DNA of 64,000 nt, taken from the NCBI GenBank assembly GCA_029959615.1, contig JASCOD010000005.1:124001-188000 (forward strand), in the 5' to 3' direction. Position 1 is the stretch's first letter. The number at the start of each line of letters is the position of its first letter. Positions 26,531 to 35,206 of the stretch are shown here, one piece after another. Under the pieces are notes generated by a model. It was not told where the DNA came from. It saw nothing but the letters and a program-made list of their open reading frames with translations, and made no database searches. Source of the DNA: Flavobacteriaceae bacterium PS02338 (GTDB lineage: Bacteria > Bacteroidota > Bacteroidia > Sphingobacteriales > Sphingobacteriaceae). A program made the position numbers and the translations under genes.

Positions 26531-28003
26531 ATGAAATTGAAGTTATCGCAATTAGAACAATACTTGTCAAAAGCCGCGTGGATACTTAAAGGGCCTGTAG
26601 ATGCTTCTGATTTTAAGGTTTACATATTTCCATTACTCTTTTTTAAACGTCTTTCCGATGTTTATGATGAAGAGTACCAGCAAGCACTGGCAGAGTCTAA
26701 TGGAGATTTGGAATACGCGTCATTACCAGAGTTTCATCGTTTTGAAATACCTGAAGGATGTCACTGGAAAAACGTTAGGGAAACGACAACGAATGTTGGT
26801 CTGGCGATAGAACAAGCTTTTCGTGGGATTGAGCAAGCCAACCAAGAATTACTTTATGGTATCTTCGGAGATGCGCAATGGAGTAATAAAAATAAGCTAT
26901 CTGATAGATTGTTAATTGATTTAGTTGAACATTTTTCTCAATACACTTTATCTAATTCTCTAGTAGATGCGGACATCTTAGGGCAGGCTTACGAATACTT
27001 AATTAAGCATTTTGCAGATTTAACTAATAAAAAAGCCGGTGAATTTTATACACCTCGATCTGTTGTTCATTTATTAGGATTGATACTCGACCCACATGAA
27101 GGAGAAAGTGTTTATGATCCTGCCTGTGGCACAGGTGGTATGCTTTTAGAGTGTGTTAACCACTTGCAAGAAAGTAACGAAGATTATAGAACATTAACTT
27201 TATACGGGCAAGAAAAGAATTTGACATCTAGCTCTATTGCAAGGATGAATATGTTTTTGCATGGCATCGAGGATTTTAATATTGTACGCGGAGATACACT
27301 TCGTAATCCCGCATTTTTTGTGGCAGACGGCTTAAAAACATTTGATTGTGTGATTGCTAATCCTCCCTTTTCTTTAGAGGATTGGGGAAGTGAAAATTGG
27401 GCTAATGACCCCTATGGAAGAAACGTAGCTGGTGTACCACCAAAAGGTAATGGTGATATGGCTTGGGTGCAACACATGATTAAATCGATGAATAGTACTG
27501 GACGTATGACTGTTGTCTTACCACATGGTGCTCTATTTAGAAAAGGAGCCGAAGGTAAAATACGTGAAGAACTATTGAAACAAGATTTGCTTGAAGCGGT
27601 AATTGGACTAGGCTCAAATATTTTCTATGGAACTCAATTAGCAGCTTGTGTTATGGTTTTTAAACAAAACAAATCTGCTGAGAACAAAGGAAAAGTATTA
27701 TTCATAGACGGTTCTGACCAGGTTAGAGTTGGAAGAGCTCAAAATTTCCTAGAACCGCACCACGTAAATCAATTATTTGACTGGTACACTAATTTTAACG
27801 ATGTAGAAAACTACACTAAAATAGCCAGTATAGAAGATATTGCAGGAAATGACTACAACCTAAATATCCCTTTATACGTTGAAAAAATTATAGAAGACGA
27901 TTTACCATCGGTTGAAGTTGCTTTGGCAGATTTAAAAATAGCTTGGAAAGAAAGCTTGGAAGCTGAAGAAAAATTCAAAAAAATGCTCAACCAGTTTTTA
28001 TGA
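26531..28003 (+). CDS. hsdM: Type I restriction-modification DNA methyltransferase subunit (first HsdM)
   Basis: 490 residues. An N-terminal HsdM helical domain is followed by an N6-adenine methylase core. The SAM-binding motif I is VYDPACGTGGMLLE (near 194) and the catalytic motif IV is ANPPF (near 277). A C-terminal helical tail completes the normal length. It should methylate adenine in complex with an HsdS subunit. No hsdS follows it directly: its stop overlaps the next small gene as ATGA. A second intact hsdM lies 1.2 kb on. Whether this subunit shares the single HsdS or works with its small neighbours is open. Confidence 0.93.
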   Translation: MKLKLSQLEQYLSKAAWILKGPVDASDFKVYIFPLLFFKRLSDVYDEEYQQALAESNGDLEYASLPEFHRFEIPEGCHWKNVRETTTNVGLAIEQAFRGIEQANQELLYGIFGDAQWSNKNKLSDRLLIDLVEHFSQYTLSNSLVDADILGQAYEYLIKHFADLTNKKAGEFYTPRSVVHLLGLILDPHEGESVYDPACGTGGMLLECVNHLQESNEDYRTLTLYGQEKNLTSSSIARMNMFLHGIEDFNIVRGDTLRNPAFFVADGLKTFDCVIANPPFSLEDWGSENWANDPYGRNVAGVPPKGNGDMAWVQHMIKSMNSTGRMTVVLPHGALFRKGAEGKIREELLKQDLLEAVIGLGSNIFYGTQLAACVMVFKQNKSAENKGKVLFIDGSDQVRVGRAQNFLEPHHVNQLFDWYTNFNDVENYTKIASIEDIAGNDYNLNIPLYVEKIIEDDLPSVEVALADLKIAWKESLEAEEKFKKMLNQFL

Positions 28004-28422
28004 TGAACCGCAAAGAAAGAATTATTTATCAAAGTGGGTTGATTGGAGAAAAGCTAAGTTTAACGCTATTAAATAAAGAATTTAATTATGGACCAGGGAT
28101 TGGTAGAGCTGATAACTACTGCGTAATTAAAGATTGGATTGTTGTATTTGAAATGGAATTTAGCCAACGCCACCCAGAAATGAATGTGATGAAAGTGTGG
28201 CCCTATCTTGAAGCTAATCCGGAAAAAAAAATCTTTTTGGTTCAACATCTTATAGATGAGAAATCTGTTTCACCAAATAGAATTAAGTTATGTCATTGGA
28301 TGGCCAATAAAATCAAAGAACAGTTAAAGGATAGATTTAACTATACCTTAATAATTAATGATTGTAGCGAAGGTTCCTTGACTTCAATAAAAGACCATTT
28401 GACTACGCTAGAAATAATTTAA
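28000..28422 (+). CDS. Small hypothetical protein, possible nuclease fold
   Basis: 140 residues. Its ATG overlaps the hsdM1 stop (ATGA), so the two are translationally coupled. I do not recognise a named family. The segment GIGRADNYCVIKDWIVVFEMEFSQRHPEMNVMKVW looks like a compact restriction-nuclease core: an Asp, then a hydrophobic strand with ExE, then conserved-looking polar residues and a helix. KKIFLVQHL looks like a further strand. The lysine of a PD-(D/E)XK motif is not in its usual place, so the fold and any activity are guesses. Context says it works with the modification subunit. Confidence 0.6.
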   Translation: MMNRKERIIYQSGLIGEKLSLTLLNKEFNYGPGIGRADNYCVIKDWIVVFEMEFSQRHPEMNVMKVWPYLEANPEKKIFLVQHLIDEKSVSPNRIKLCHWMANKIKEQLKDRFNYTLIINDCSEGSLTSIKDHLTTLEII

Positions 28423-28474
28423 TAATGAGTGAATTATAAGATGCTTTCTTTATAAAAAGATTTAGGTAATAAAA

Positions 28475-29101
28475 ATGACAAAAGAAGAATTTGTAGAAAA
28501 AATCCGTTTCTATACAAGAAACGCTAAAAACTTGATTGAAGGTAATGGAGGGTATAATATTCACAGGGGGATGGCTCACGTAACTTCCGGATACGTTGAA
28601 GATTTATTTGCGCTTTATTTGGCGAAAAAATTAAATAGAATGGATTTACAATATCTTGTTGATAAAGTCACCTCCATCCGCTTTAGCAAAAATGGAAAAG
28701 CAACCACATTCAAACCAGATGTTTCTATAATTAATTCAGATAATGTTTTGACACATTATTTTGATTTAAAAACTAATTTAGGCTGGAATAGAGATTTAGC
28801 GTTATACCTCAAAAATAAAAACGAATTTATCGATAAGATTAAAGCTAGAAAGGCTTGGATCCATTTTGATAAAGATCATGTACAAGATATCACGATATCT
28901 CCTAAGTTAAAGTATAAAATGGTAGTTATTTATGGATGGAACATAAATAAAAATCAAATGGCAGAAAACATCCGATTAGCTAATGAATTTGAAAATATAG
29001 AACTTTTCGTTTTGAATAATTTGGATGAAGCAAAATCGCTAGTAATCGACAATCTAAATTTTGAAAGATTACATACTGAAATCTTGAATCTATGCAATTA
29101 A
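28475..29101 (+). CDS. Small PD-(D/E)XK-like nuclease candidate between two hsdM genes
   Basis: 208 residues, no signal peptide or membrane segment. The stretch FKPDVSIINSDNVLTHYFDLKTNLGW carries the spacing of a PD-(D/E)XK nuclease: PD, then a strand ending DLK. An upstream Glu in GYVEDLFALYLAKKL is in the helix where many such enzymes have one. The second half contains alternating strands and helices (MVVIYGWNI, IELFVLNN). I do not know the family. It may be an accessory or replacement restriction subunit for hsdM1. It lies 52 nt after the previous gene and 56 nt before hsdM2, all on one strand. Confidence 0.65.
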   Translation: MTKEEFVEKIRFYTRNAKNLIEGNGGYNIHRGMAHVTSGYVEDLFALYLAKKLNRMDLQYLVDKVTSIRFSKNGKATTFKPDVSIINSDNVLTHYFDLKTNLGWNRDLALYLKNKNEFIDKIKARKAWIHFDKDHVQDITISPKLKYKMVVIYGWNINKNQMAENIRLANEFENIELFVLNNLDEAKSLVIDNLNFERLHTEILNLCN

Positions 29102-29157
29102 CTGAAAAATAAATGAACCTTTATTAATAAGTTTCAAAATAGATTAGTAAACAATAA

Positions 29158-30618
29158 ATGACGCAACAACAATTAGAAAAATACCTTTGGGGTGCTGCAA
29201 AAGTATTGCGTGGTACTATAGATGCCGGAGATTATAAGCAATACATTTTTCCTCTTCTTTTCTTTAAAAGGATATGCGATGTATATGATGAAGAATTTAA
29301 AAAAGCATTAGTAGAAAGCAATGGGGATATGGAATATGCTGCTTTTTCAGAGCACCATCATTTTATCGTGCCGCAAGAGGCGCATTGGAATATAGTAAGG
29401 GAGACTACCACAAACGTAGGCGTGGCCATACAAAACGCGATGCGTGAAATTGAAAAGGCAAACCCTGATACGTTACATGGTATTTTTGGTGATGCCAGTT
29501 GGACTAATAAAGACAGACTTTCTGATGCTACACTTATTAACTTAATTGAGCATTTCTCACAGCATAAGCTTAATTTAAGTACAGTTGCTGATGATAAATT
29601 AGGAAATGCTTATGAATATTTAATTAAGGAATTTGCCGACGATAGCGGACATACCGCTGCTGAGTTTTATACCAACCGGACAGTGGTAAAATTGATGACC
29701 ATGATCATGGATCCGCAACCTGGCGAAAGTGTGTATGACCCAACTTGTGGCTCAGGCGGATTACTATTGAACTGCGCTTTGCATTTAAGAGATGAAGGTA
29801 AAGAATACCGAACTCTAAAGCTTTACGGACAGGAAATAAACTTGATTACTTCGGCAATTGCACGGATGAATATGTTTATGCATGGTATCGAAGAATTTAG
29901 TATTGTGCGTGGCGACACCTTGGCGCAACCCGCTTTTTTAGCAAATGATACGCTCAAAAAGTTCAATGTAATTTTAGCCAACCCGCCTTACTCAATTAAA
30001 GCCTGGGACCGTAAAGGTTTTGAAAATGACCCTTATGGTAGAAATCTTTGGGGTACACCGCCCCAAGGATGTGCAGACTATGCTTTTCAGCAACATATAC
30101 AAAAAAGTCTGAATGAAGAAAACGGACGTTCAATATCTCTTTGGCCACATGGCATTTTATTTAGAGACTCAGAAGCTGCTATGCGCAGGAAAATGATTGA
30201 AGAGGATTTGGTAGAATGTGTTATTGGCTTAGGTCCAAATTTGTTTTATAACTCCCCAATGGAGGCTTGTTTGTTAATTACTACAACAAATAAAAGCAAG
30301 GTACGTAAAGGGAAAATTCTCATCGTGAATGCGGTTAAAGAAGTAAAACAAAAAAAAAGCATAGCCTTTTTAGAGATAAAGCACATTAATAGAATTTATA
30401 AAAGCTATTTGGCTTTTGAAGACAAGGAAGGTTTCTCGAAGGTTCTCGATAACGAAACAGTTTTATCAAATAAGGCAAGTTTAAATATTGCACAATATGT
30501 AAGTAATGTTGCTCAAAATGATGCTACAATTTCTTTAGACGAAGCTATTAGCACTTGGCAGGAAAGCTCTAAAACACTTAAAAAAAGTATGAGTGAATTA
30601 TTTGAAGTTTTAAAATAG
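29158..30618 (+). CDS. hsdM: Type I restriction-modification DNA methyltransferase subunit (second HsdM)
   Basis: 486 residues, clearly paralogous to the first HsdM along its whole length. Motif I is VYDPTCGSGGLLLN (near 192) and motif IV is ANPPY (near 275), so both copies look catalytically intact, with Tyr here where the first has Phe. It ends 1 nt before hsdS, making it the natural partner of that specificity subunit. Having two divergent hsdM genes for one hsdS and one hsdR is unusual for a type I system. Confidence 0.93.
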   Translation: MTQQQLEKYLWGAAKVLRGTIDAGDYKQYIFPLLFFKRICDVYDEEFKKALVESNGDMEYAAFSEHHHFIVPQEAHWNIVRETTTNVGVAIQNAMREIEKANPDTLHGIFGDASWTNKDRLSDATLINLIEHFSQHKLNLSTVADDKLGNAYEYLIKEFADDSGHTAAEFYTNRTVVKLMTMIMDPQPGESVYDPTCGSGGLLLNCALHLRDEGKEYRTLKLYGQEINLITSAIARMNMFMHGIEEFSIVRGDTLAQPAFLANDTLKKFNVILANPPYSIKAWDRKGFENDPYGRNLWGTPPQGCADYAFQQHIQKSLNEENGRSISLWPHGILFRDSEAAMRRKMIEEDLVECVIGLGPNLFYNSPMEACLLITTTNKSKVRKGKILIVNAVKEVKQKKSIAFLEIKHINRIYKSYLAFEDKEGFSKVLDNETVLSNKASLNIAQYVSNVAQNDATISLDEAISTWQESSKTLKKSMSELFEVLK

Positions 30619-30619
30619 A

Positions 30620-31792
30620 ATGGAAATGATGTTAGAGAAAATAAACCTCAATAATTTAGATAAATCTAATTGGGTTTCATTTCGGTTTGAAGATATAGCA
30701 GCAAAGATCTCCGAAACTGTTGACCCTAATACTACTGCGTTAGAAAAATATATTGGATTAGAGCATATTGACGCTGAAGATATTCATATTAGACGATGCG
30801 GTAGACCAAGTGATGTTAGTGGTGGTAAATTAAAATTTTACCCTGGTGACGTAATTTTTGGAAAGAGAAGAGCTTATCAACGTAAAGCGGCAATCGCGGA
30901 ATTTGAAGGAATTTGTTCTGCACATGCTTTTGTTTTTAGAGCCAATCCTGAGGTTATTGATCCAAAGCTTTTCCCATTCTTTTTACACTCCGACCAATTT
31001 ATGCATCGTGCTGTAGATATTTCTGTTGGCGGACTTTCACCAACAATTAATTGGGGAGCTTTAAAAGCTCAAGAATTCTTTCTCCCTCCTAAGTCAGAAC
31101 AAGATCAATTAGTAGAATTGCTTTGGGCAATGAATGAGGTTATTGAAAGAGAAAATAACACATTATGTAAAGCGAAAAATTTTAAAAACTCACTTCAAAA
31201 ATATTTATTTAATAGAAATAATTTTACCAGAGTAAAATTGAGTGAATATACATCGGTTTTAAGTGGCTATGCATTCCCATCGTCAAAATTTATTGCATTT
31301 GGTGCACCAGTTATCAAGATTAAAAATATTACCAATGGAAATATTACTATTGATAGCGATTCAAACCATATTGACGAAAAATATTTTGAGAATATCAGTA
31401 AGTACAAAGTTAAAGCAGGGGATATATTGATTGCGATGACTGGTGCAACCCTGGGCAAAACTGGGGTTGTACAAAATGAGTTTGAAGGTGCTTATATAAA
31501 TCAGCGAGTGGGAAAATTCAAACTAAAGAAACAAATCTATTCCAATTTTTTAAAAGGGATTTTAGATTCGCAAAATTATCTGTTTGAACTAAATAAATAT
31601 ATTGGTGAAGGTGCCCAAGGAAATATAAGTTCTGATGATATATGTAACACTTTAGTGCCTAAGTTGGATGTAATAGAAGTTGAAAAGCATGGAAATACTT
31701 TTAAATATGTACTAGAAAATATAACATTAATAAAAGAAAAAATCTCCACCTCACAATCCCTTCAAAAAAGTCTCATAAACCAAATATTTTAA
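30620..31792 (+). CDS. hsdS: Type I restriction-modification specificity subunit HsdS
   Basis: 390 residues with the two-fold layout of HsdS: a first target-recognition domain (about 10-165), a conserved helix (DQLVELLWAMNEVIERENN), a second target-recognition domain (about 195-350, with KIKNITNG...YKVKAGDILIAMTGATLGKTGVV), and a C-terminal helix. Length is normal. It should direct both methylation and cleavage to a bipartite site that cannot be predicted from sequence alone. No inverted-repeat shuffling partner or second hsdS was found in the window. Confidence 0.92.
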   Translation: MEMMLEKINLNNLDKSNWVSFRFEDIAAKISETVDPNTTALEKYIGLEHIDAEDIHIRRCGRPSDVSGGKLKFYPGDVIFGKRRAYQRKAAIAEFEGICSAHAFVFRANPEVIDPKLFPFFLHSDQFMHRAVDISVGGLSPTINWGALKAQEFFLPPKSEQDQLVELLWAMNEVIERENNTLCKAKNFKNSLQKYLFNRNNFTRVKLSEYTSVLSGYAFPSSKFIAFGAPVIKIKNITNGNITIDSDSNHIDEKYFENISKYKVKAGDILIAMTGATLGKTGVVQNEFEGAYINQRVGKFKLKKQIYSNFLKGILDSQNYLFELNKYIGEGAQGNISSDDICNTLVPKLDVIEVEKHGNTFKYVLENITLIKEKISTSQSLQKSLINQIF

Positions 31793-31851
31793 TAGATGCA
31801 CTTTTTTTCTAAAGAAAACAAACAATATTAACCACCTCAAAAATCTAAATA

Positions 31852-34800
31852 ATGCAAGAAACTCAAACACTAATTGTCAACGAAAATGAGGACGTTGATG
31901 CAATCATTCGTAAAAACAATTATAAACTTACTGCTGATAAAATTAAACAAATACTGAGCAAAGTATTGAATGACCCATCACAATCTGCTAAGCGTTGGAT
32001 CTGGGAATTAATGCAAAATGCTAAAGATGTAAAAAATACTTTTGGGCAAGTATCTGTAGAAATTGAAGTTTCCGAAAACGAGTTAATATTTCGACACAAT
32101 GGAGATCCATTTAAAATGACGAATATTACTGGTTTGATTCAGCAGGTTAGTTCGAAAGACTCTGACAATGCTGATGAGTCCGTAACTGGTAAATTTGGAA
32201 CTGGATTTATCGCCACACATCTATTAGCTGATATTATTACTGTAAATGGCATAGTAAACCATAAAAATGCACATAGAGATTTCGAGGTTATTTTAGACAG
32301 AAGTGGTAGAACTTCGGAAGAACTTCTTCCTAAAATAGAAACTGCTCTAGAAAGAATAAGAACTATAGAAACAAATCCTATTTTCTCCATTAGAAATGAT
32401 TACGATGTAAAGAGAGCCGAAAACGACTATGATACTACATTTAAGTATGAATTGTTAAATGATGAGAAAAAGAAGGCCGCTAAAGACGGAATTACAGATC
32501 TTGAAAACACATTACCATTAACATTAGTAAACGTTCCTAAAATTAAGAGTGTAAAGATTATTGATAAAATTTCCAATAATTCTAGTGAATATAAAAGAGA
32601 GGATGTTTCGGATGATGGAAAAATTAGAAAAACAAAAATAGAGCTAAGTAAGGATGATATCCGATGCTTTATAACCTACTATAATCAAGAGCTTTCGCTT
32701 TCTGCAGAGGTTAATAATTTTGAAGAATTAAAACTAATAGAAAATTTTGGTAAGGTGCCAAATCTATATCGTGACTTTCCGCTAATCGGTTCTGATAAAT
32801 TTTATTTCCCTTTTATTTTAAATGGCTTTAAACTTCATCCTACCGAGGATAGAGATGGTATTCCAATTCATAGCGAAAGCGCCCCAGACCATATAGAAAA
32901 TAGAGAACTAATAGAAAGCGCATTTAGCGCAGCCAAAGAATTTACAAATTATCTAATAGATAGCGGTGCCAAAAATTTGTTCGTCTGTGCTTACTCCAGA
33001 TTACCTAATGAAAAGTGGCAGTCATTTTCAAAAGATTGGTACCAAAAACTACAAGAAAACTATAGGTCATTTTTGAATGAAAAGGCCCTGATTGAAACCG
33101 ATGTCGAGGTAGAAAACAAGTCTGTTAATATAGATTTAAATAAAGCTTTCATTCCAAATTATGGCGAAAATGAAGTTGACAAGTTAGCTTTTTACGAAAT
33201 AGTTAAGTCATTTATTGGTTCTAAATTTTTACCAAAAAGCGAAATCCTAATAAAGTGGATAAAAGCATCTGGTCCAAAAGATGAATTAGAAAGCTGGGGC
33301 AGAGCATTAAGATATGCACTTGTAAATTTGTTAACGGAATTGCAAGTGGTGGGTAGCATAAAATGTCTTTCTGAAAAATTAGAAGGAACTCTTGATCCTA
33401 TTGATTGGCTGAATAACCTTTATGCATTTTTAATAAATTATAAAGAAACAGACTCTTTTAAGGATTATGCAATAATACCAAATCAAGATGGCAATTTTCA
33501 AAAGCTTAGCCCAGATAGCTTACATCTCGAAGATACAACCGCAAATATTCCAGATGAATTTCTCGATATTTTAAATGATTTAGGGGATAATTGGAGAGCA
33601 AAGCTTATACATAGGGGTATTAATTTGCCTGGTCAAAATATTGAGAAAAAAGGATTAGTATTGGTGTCGCAGAGAATTAATGAGCTTATTAAAGTAGAAG
33701 AATTTAGAAAAAGTCCCAACTCATTCAAAATCATTAAAGACATTTTACGCAACACAACTTCTTTTGAGAATATTGATAATTTTAAAAACGAGATATTTTT
33801 AAAAGGAAAAGAATTGTTGCATTTTGATGAAGCCCCTCGTATAGTGTCAAATATTAAAGACTTTAGGTTTAAAAACGCACTTGAAATATTTATTGAAACC
33901 ATTAATCTAAAAATACAGGAGTTAGGGAATATAACCGTATTAGCAGAACAATTAAAAATTGAAAATGATCAGGCCGTAGTGTGGCTTAACAAATATTTAA
34001 ACAGACTTAAAGGTAATACGGAGTTTGCTGATAAAATTTTATTCGGAAATATTGTACCAAATAGATATGAAAACTTTTGTGCCTTTGAGGATCTTAATAA
34101 TTTTGGGACTACAGAAGCACCGTTAGACGAGAAACTAATTAAGATTTTGTTAAAGCTTGATGCCTCACAAGACTGGAACAAAGAATTAGTTTTGGATGGC
34201 ATAGATGTGGGTTGCGTACCTAGAAGTTTTAATGATTTAGGCAGCGCCGTAGATAATGCTATAAGAGAGATTGAAAAAGAAGAGGCTGTTCAAATTGGAT
34301 TCATCAACCCATACAAAGAGACGATTATTGAATTAATAGAGTGGTGTAATGCTAATGATGAACGAAACTTTTCGCTAAATCATTTTATGCAGCGTAAAAA
34401 TGATTTATGGGTTAAGTTCTCTATGACTGACAAGATTTTTTCTTTGATTAGGGATAAAGAGGCACTTGCAATGCTAGCTGTAATTCAAGACTCGGGAATT
34501 TCAAAGGAACAATTAAATGATTTACTAGAGCTTTTTCCGAATGGTATACCAGATAACGTGATGAAATATGCTAAAGAAGATGCTAGGAAGAAAAAGGAGT
34601 TCAGTAACCTACTCGAAGTTGGTTCTAAAGTAGAGAGGTTATTTATTGAAACACTTCAACAATTTGAAGTATCGAGTGAAATCATTCATGCTGGAGGTGG
34701 TGCATACGATATACGCGTGCATAATACACATACCAACAAATCATTTTATATAGAAATCAAATCTTGTCGATATCAAAATGTAGATCCTATAAATATTGCA

Positions 34801-35124
34801 GTTTCTCAAGCAAAGAGAGCTGTTAAAGAATTGGAAAAAGGAAGTTTTGGAATAGTTGTCATTGAACGTTCTTCTAATAACGAGATGGACCAAGATTATA
34901 TAAGAGCCAATACAAAATACTTGAGAAATCCTGGAAAACATTTGAGTTCAATTGGTGCTAACTTCGACATGATTAAGCAAAGCTCAAATACGGATGATAT
35001 CGTCGATTTGCGAATGGAAAACGCTGAATTTAAAGGAGCATTAGATTACAAATGGCTTTTGGCAGAGATTGGAGATTGTGGATTTAAGGAACTTATAGAT
35101 GACATAAATCGCGTTATTGTATAG
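31852..35124 (+). CDS. GHKL/Hsp90-like ATPase with C-terminal NOV (DUF3883-like) nuclease domain
   Basis: 1090 residues. The N-terminal 200 form a histidine-kinase/Hsp90-type ATPase: an N-box RWIWELMQNAKD (near 50) and a G-box TGKFGTGFIATHLL (near 112), as in sacsin-like proteins. A long middle region of unknown fold follows (about 250-900). The last 170 residues resemble the NOV C-terminal/DUF3883 domain with a PD-(D/E)XK-type core: YDIRVHN, then FYIEIKSCR (near 952-971), then helix and strand. No His-kinase phosphoacceptor is seen. Such proteins recur in restriction loci. An ATP-gated sensor or nuclease is likely, but not shown. Confidence 0.82.
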   Translation: MQETQTLIVNENEDVDAIIRKNNYKLTADKIKQILSKVLNDPSQSAKRWIWELMQNAKDVKNTFGQVSVEIEVSENELIFRHNGDPFKMTNITGLIQQVSSKDSDNADESVTGKFGTGFIATHLLADIITVNGIVNHKNAHRDFEVILDRSGRTSEELLPKIETALERIRTIETNPIFSIRNDYDVKRAENDYDTTFKYELLNDEKKKAAKDGITDLENTLPLTLVNVPKIKSVKIIDKISNNSSEYKREDVSDDGKIRKTKIELSKDDIRCFITYYNQELSLSAEVNNFEELKLIENFGKVPNLYRDFPLIGSDKFYFPFILNGFKLHPTEDRDGIPIHSESAPDHIENRELIESAFSAAKEFTNYLIDSGAKNLFVCAYSRLPNEKWQSFSKDWYQKLQENYRSFLNEKALIETDVEVENKSVNIDLNKAFIPNYGENEVDKLAFYEIVKSFIGSKFLPKSEILIKWIKASGPKDELESWGRALRYALVNLLTELQVVGSIKCLSEKLEGTLDPIDWLNNLYAFLINYKETDSFKDYAIIPNQDGNFQKLSPDSLHLEDTTANIPDEFLDILNDLGDNWRAKLIHRGINLPGQNIEKKGLVLVSQRINELIKVEEFRKSPNSFKIIKDILRNTTSFENIDNFKNEIFLKGKELLHFDEAPRIVSNIKDFRFKNALEIFIETINLKIQELGNITVLAEQLKIENDQAVVWLNKYLNRLKGNTEFADKILFGNIVPNRYENFCAFEDLNNFGTTEAPLDEKLIKILLKLDASQDWNKELVLDGIDVGCVPRSFNDLGSAVDNAIREIEKEEAVQIGFINPYKETIIELIEWCNANDERNFSLNHFMQRKNDLWVKFSMTDKIFSLIRDKEALAMLAVIQDSGISKEQLNDLLELFPNGIPDNVMKYAKEDARKKKEFSNLLEVGSKVERLFIETLQQFEVSSEIIHAGGGAYDIRVHNTHTNKSFYIEIKSCRYQNVDPINIAVSQAKRAVKELEKGSFGIVVIERSSNNEMDQDYIRANTKYLRNPGKHLSSIGANFDMIKQSSNTDDIVDLRMENAEFKGALDYKWLLAEIGDCGFKELIDDINRVIV

Positions 35125-35206
35125 ATTGAAGCACGATAAACAAGTGCGTAAAATGTTTTAATTGAATTAGGAGTGAAATTTATCCTAACAAAATGAATAT
35201 AAATTA

